22,104 nucleotides of DNA from an uncultured Clostridia bacterium. GTDB lineage: Bacteria > Bacillota > Clostridia > Oscillospirales > Acutalibacteraceae. The notes under the pieces are model-generated. The model searched no databases. It saw only the letters and a program-made list of their open reading frames with translations, and was not told where the DNA came from. The stretch is taken from the NCBI GenBank assembly GCA_945221685.1, contig CALYNN010000005.1:1-22104 (forward strand), read 5' to 3'. Shown one piece after another: positions 21,226 to 22,104 of the stretch (its first letter is position 1; each line of letters opens with the position of its first letter). The position numbers and the translations under genes are program-made.

Positions 21226-22059
21226 ATGAACAAACTCGTAAAAAAGATTACAGCAGTAGCTGTAACAGGCGTACTTGTTGCCTCTGCTCTTGCAGGCTGT
21301 TCTAAGGCAGGTATGGACGACAGCAATACACCTGCAAAAACATCAGTCACCATCGGTATTTGTCAGCTGGTTCCGCAGCCTGCTGTTGACGAAGCCACAA
21401 AGGGCTTTAAAGATAAGCTCACTGCTCTCGGCGAAGAAAACGGAATTACCTTTAATTTCGACGAGCAGAACGCTTCGGGCGAGGCTACAAACTGCACAAC
21501 TATTACTTCAAAGTTTGTTTCCGACAAGGTTGATCTTATTATGGCAAATGCTACCGACGCAATGGCTGCCGCTTCTCAGGCTACCGCAGACATTCCGATT
21601 GTTGCAACATCAATCACCGACTATGCAACAGGTCTCGGCATTTCCGACTGGACAGGTAAAACAGGCTTCAATGTAACAGGTAGCTCCGACCTTGCTCCCT
21701 TGGCAGACCAGGCAGCTATGATTAAAGAGCTGTTCCCCGATGCAAAGAGCGTTGGTATTCTTTACTGCTCAGCAGAAAAGAACTCAAAGTATCAGTCAGA
21801 TGTTATCCAAAAGGAAATTACCGCACTGGGTATGACAACAAAGGAATACACCTTCGTTGATACAAACGATGTTAGCGCAGTAACACAGCAGATTGTTACA
21901 GACAAGTGCGATGTAGTATTCATTCCTACCGATAACACAGCCGCTTCAAACACAGAGGCTATCAACAACATTCTTGAGCCTGCAAAGATTCCTGTAATCG
22001 CAGGTGAAGAGGGTATCTGCAAGGGCTGCGGCGTTGCAACTCTTTCAATCAGCTATTAC
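21226..22059 (+). CDS. ABC transporter substrate-binding lipoprotein (TrpX-like), 3' truncated
   Basis: The first 278 residues of a periplasmic-type binding protein of the ABC_sub_bind family (Pfam PF04392), often annotated TrpX/TryX for tryptophan or tyrosine uptake; the ligand here is not certain. The signal peptide ends in a lipobox, LAGC with C25 (cleavage before Cys), so it is lipid-anchored outside the membrane. The mature part starts VTIGICQLVPQPAVDEATKGF, and matching features run on through PIVATSITD, VTGSSD and VVFIPTDNTAAS. The true sequence stops after ISYY; the next in-frame codons are sequencing adapter. Roughly 50-60 residues, and the permease and ATPase genes expected next, lie off the contig. 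Confidence 0.9.
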
Positions 22060-22104
22060 CTGTCTCTTATACACATCTCCGAGCCCACGAGACTAGGCAT
22101 GATC
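22060..22104 (+). other. Illumina Nextera adapter and i7 index (assembly artefact)
   Basis: 22060-22078 is the 19-base Nextera mosaic end (CTGTCTCTTATACACATCT). 22079-22093 is CCGAGCCCACGAGAC, the read-2 transposase adapter. Then comes an 8-base index TAGGCATG (22094-22101) and ATC, the first bases of the P7 sequence. In the lipoprotein frame it translates as LSLIHISEPTR and so on, a well-known contaminant peptide. It is not genomic. Confidence 0.98.

Noticed and set aside
21275..21676. 133-residue Leu-rich open frame on the plus strand
   Set aside because: It is the wrong frame of the lipoprotein gene at 21226, which has a ribosome site, signal peptide and lipobox.
1..22104. CRISPR array, insertion sequence or prophage
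   Set aside because: No regularly spaced repeats, transposase, integrase or phage genes were seen on either strand.

Overview
The window looks like a contig from a Clostridia-type Firmicute, most likely a gut Ruminococcaceae/Oscillospiraceae-like bacterium. This is inferred from moderate-to-low GC, strong AGGAGG-type ribosome sites, sigma-A promoters with 17-bp spacers, the rpmG-secE-nusG-rplK gene order, a zinc-ribbon L33, a FeoA-FeoB fusion with its tiny Cys-rich partner, a GH95 fucosidase, a stand-alone PduL and a TrpX-like lipoprotein. The last 45 bases are Illumina Nextera adapter plus index, so the sequence is a short-read assembly and the genome really ends at 22059.

Layout. (1) 1-1850, minus: ribosomal/transcription/secretion operon rpmG-secE-nusG-rplK, with an rplK leader resembling an L1 repressor site; rplA lies just off the left edge. 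(2) 1869-5397, plus: two FAD oxidoreductases followed by trmB. The second flavoprotein has one in-frame TGA, and TrmB has a changed catalytic motif. (3) 5408-8240: a cytidylate-kinase-like gene and a GH95 alpha-L-fucosidase gene diverge from one 52-bp control region in which both promoters use the same palindromic -35 TTGCAA. The fucosidase mRNA appears leaderless. (4) 8258-12504: a two-component system with a candidate 11-bp-period operator, then divergent family 4 uracil-DNA glycosylase and pduL genes with interlocked promoters. (5) 12514-16147, minus: a secreted CHAP protein preceded by an exact match to the WalR box, and a GPH sugar symporter followed by an unknown membrane-anchored protein. 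(6) 16260-19689: a TauE/SafE permease facing the feoAB plus Cys-rich protein operon, whose promoter carries an iron-box-like inverted repeat. (7) 19739-22059, plus: a remnant of an amidohydrolase that lost its catalytic barrel, a lactate/malate dehydrogenase family gene, and a truncated ABC substrate-binding lipoprotein.

Most units are short, each with its own promoter and usually a bidirectional terminator between convergent genes. I see no phage, insertion sequence, CRISPR array or tRNA/rRNA. The most interesting points are the in-frame TGA, the shared-35 divergent promoter with a leaderless glycosidase, the barrel-less amidohydrolase and the Asp-to-Cys change in TrmB.
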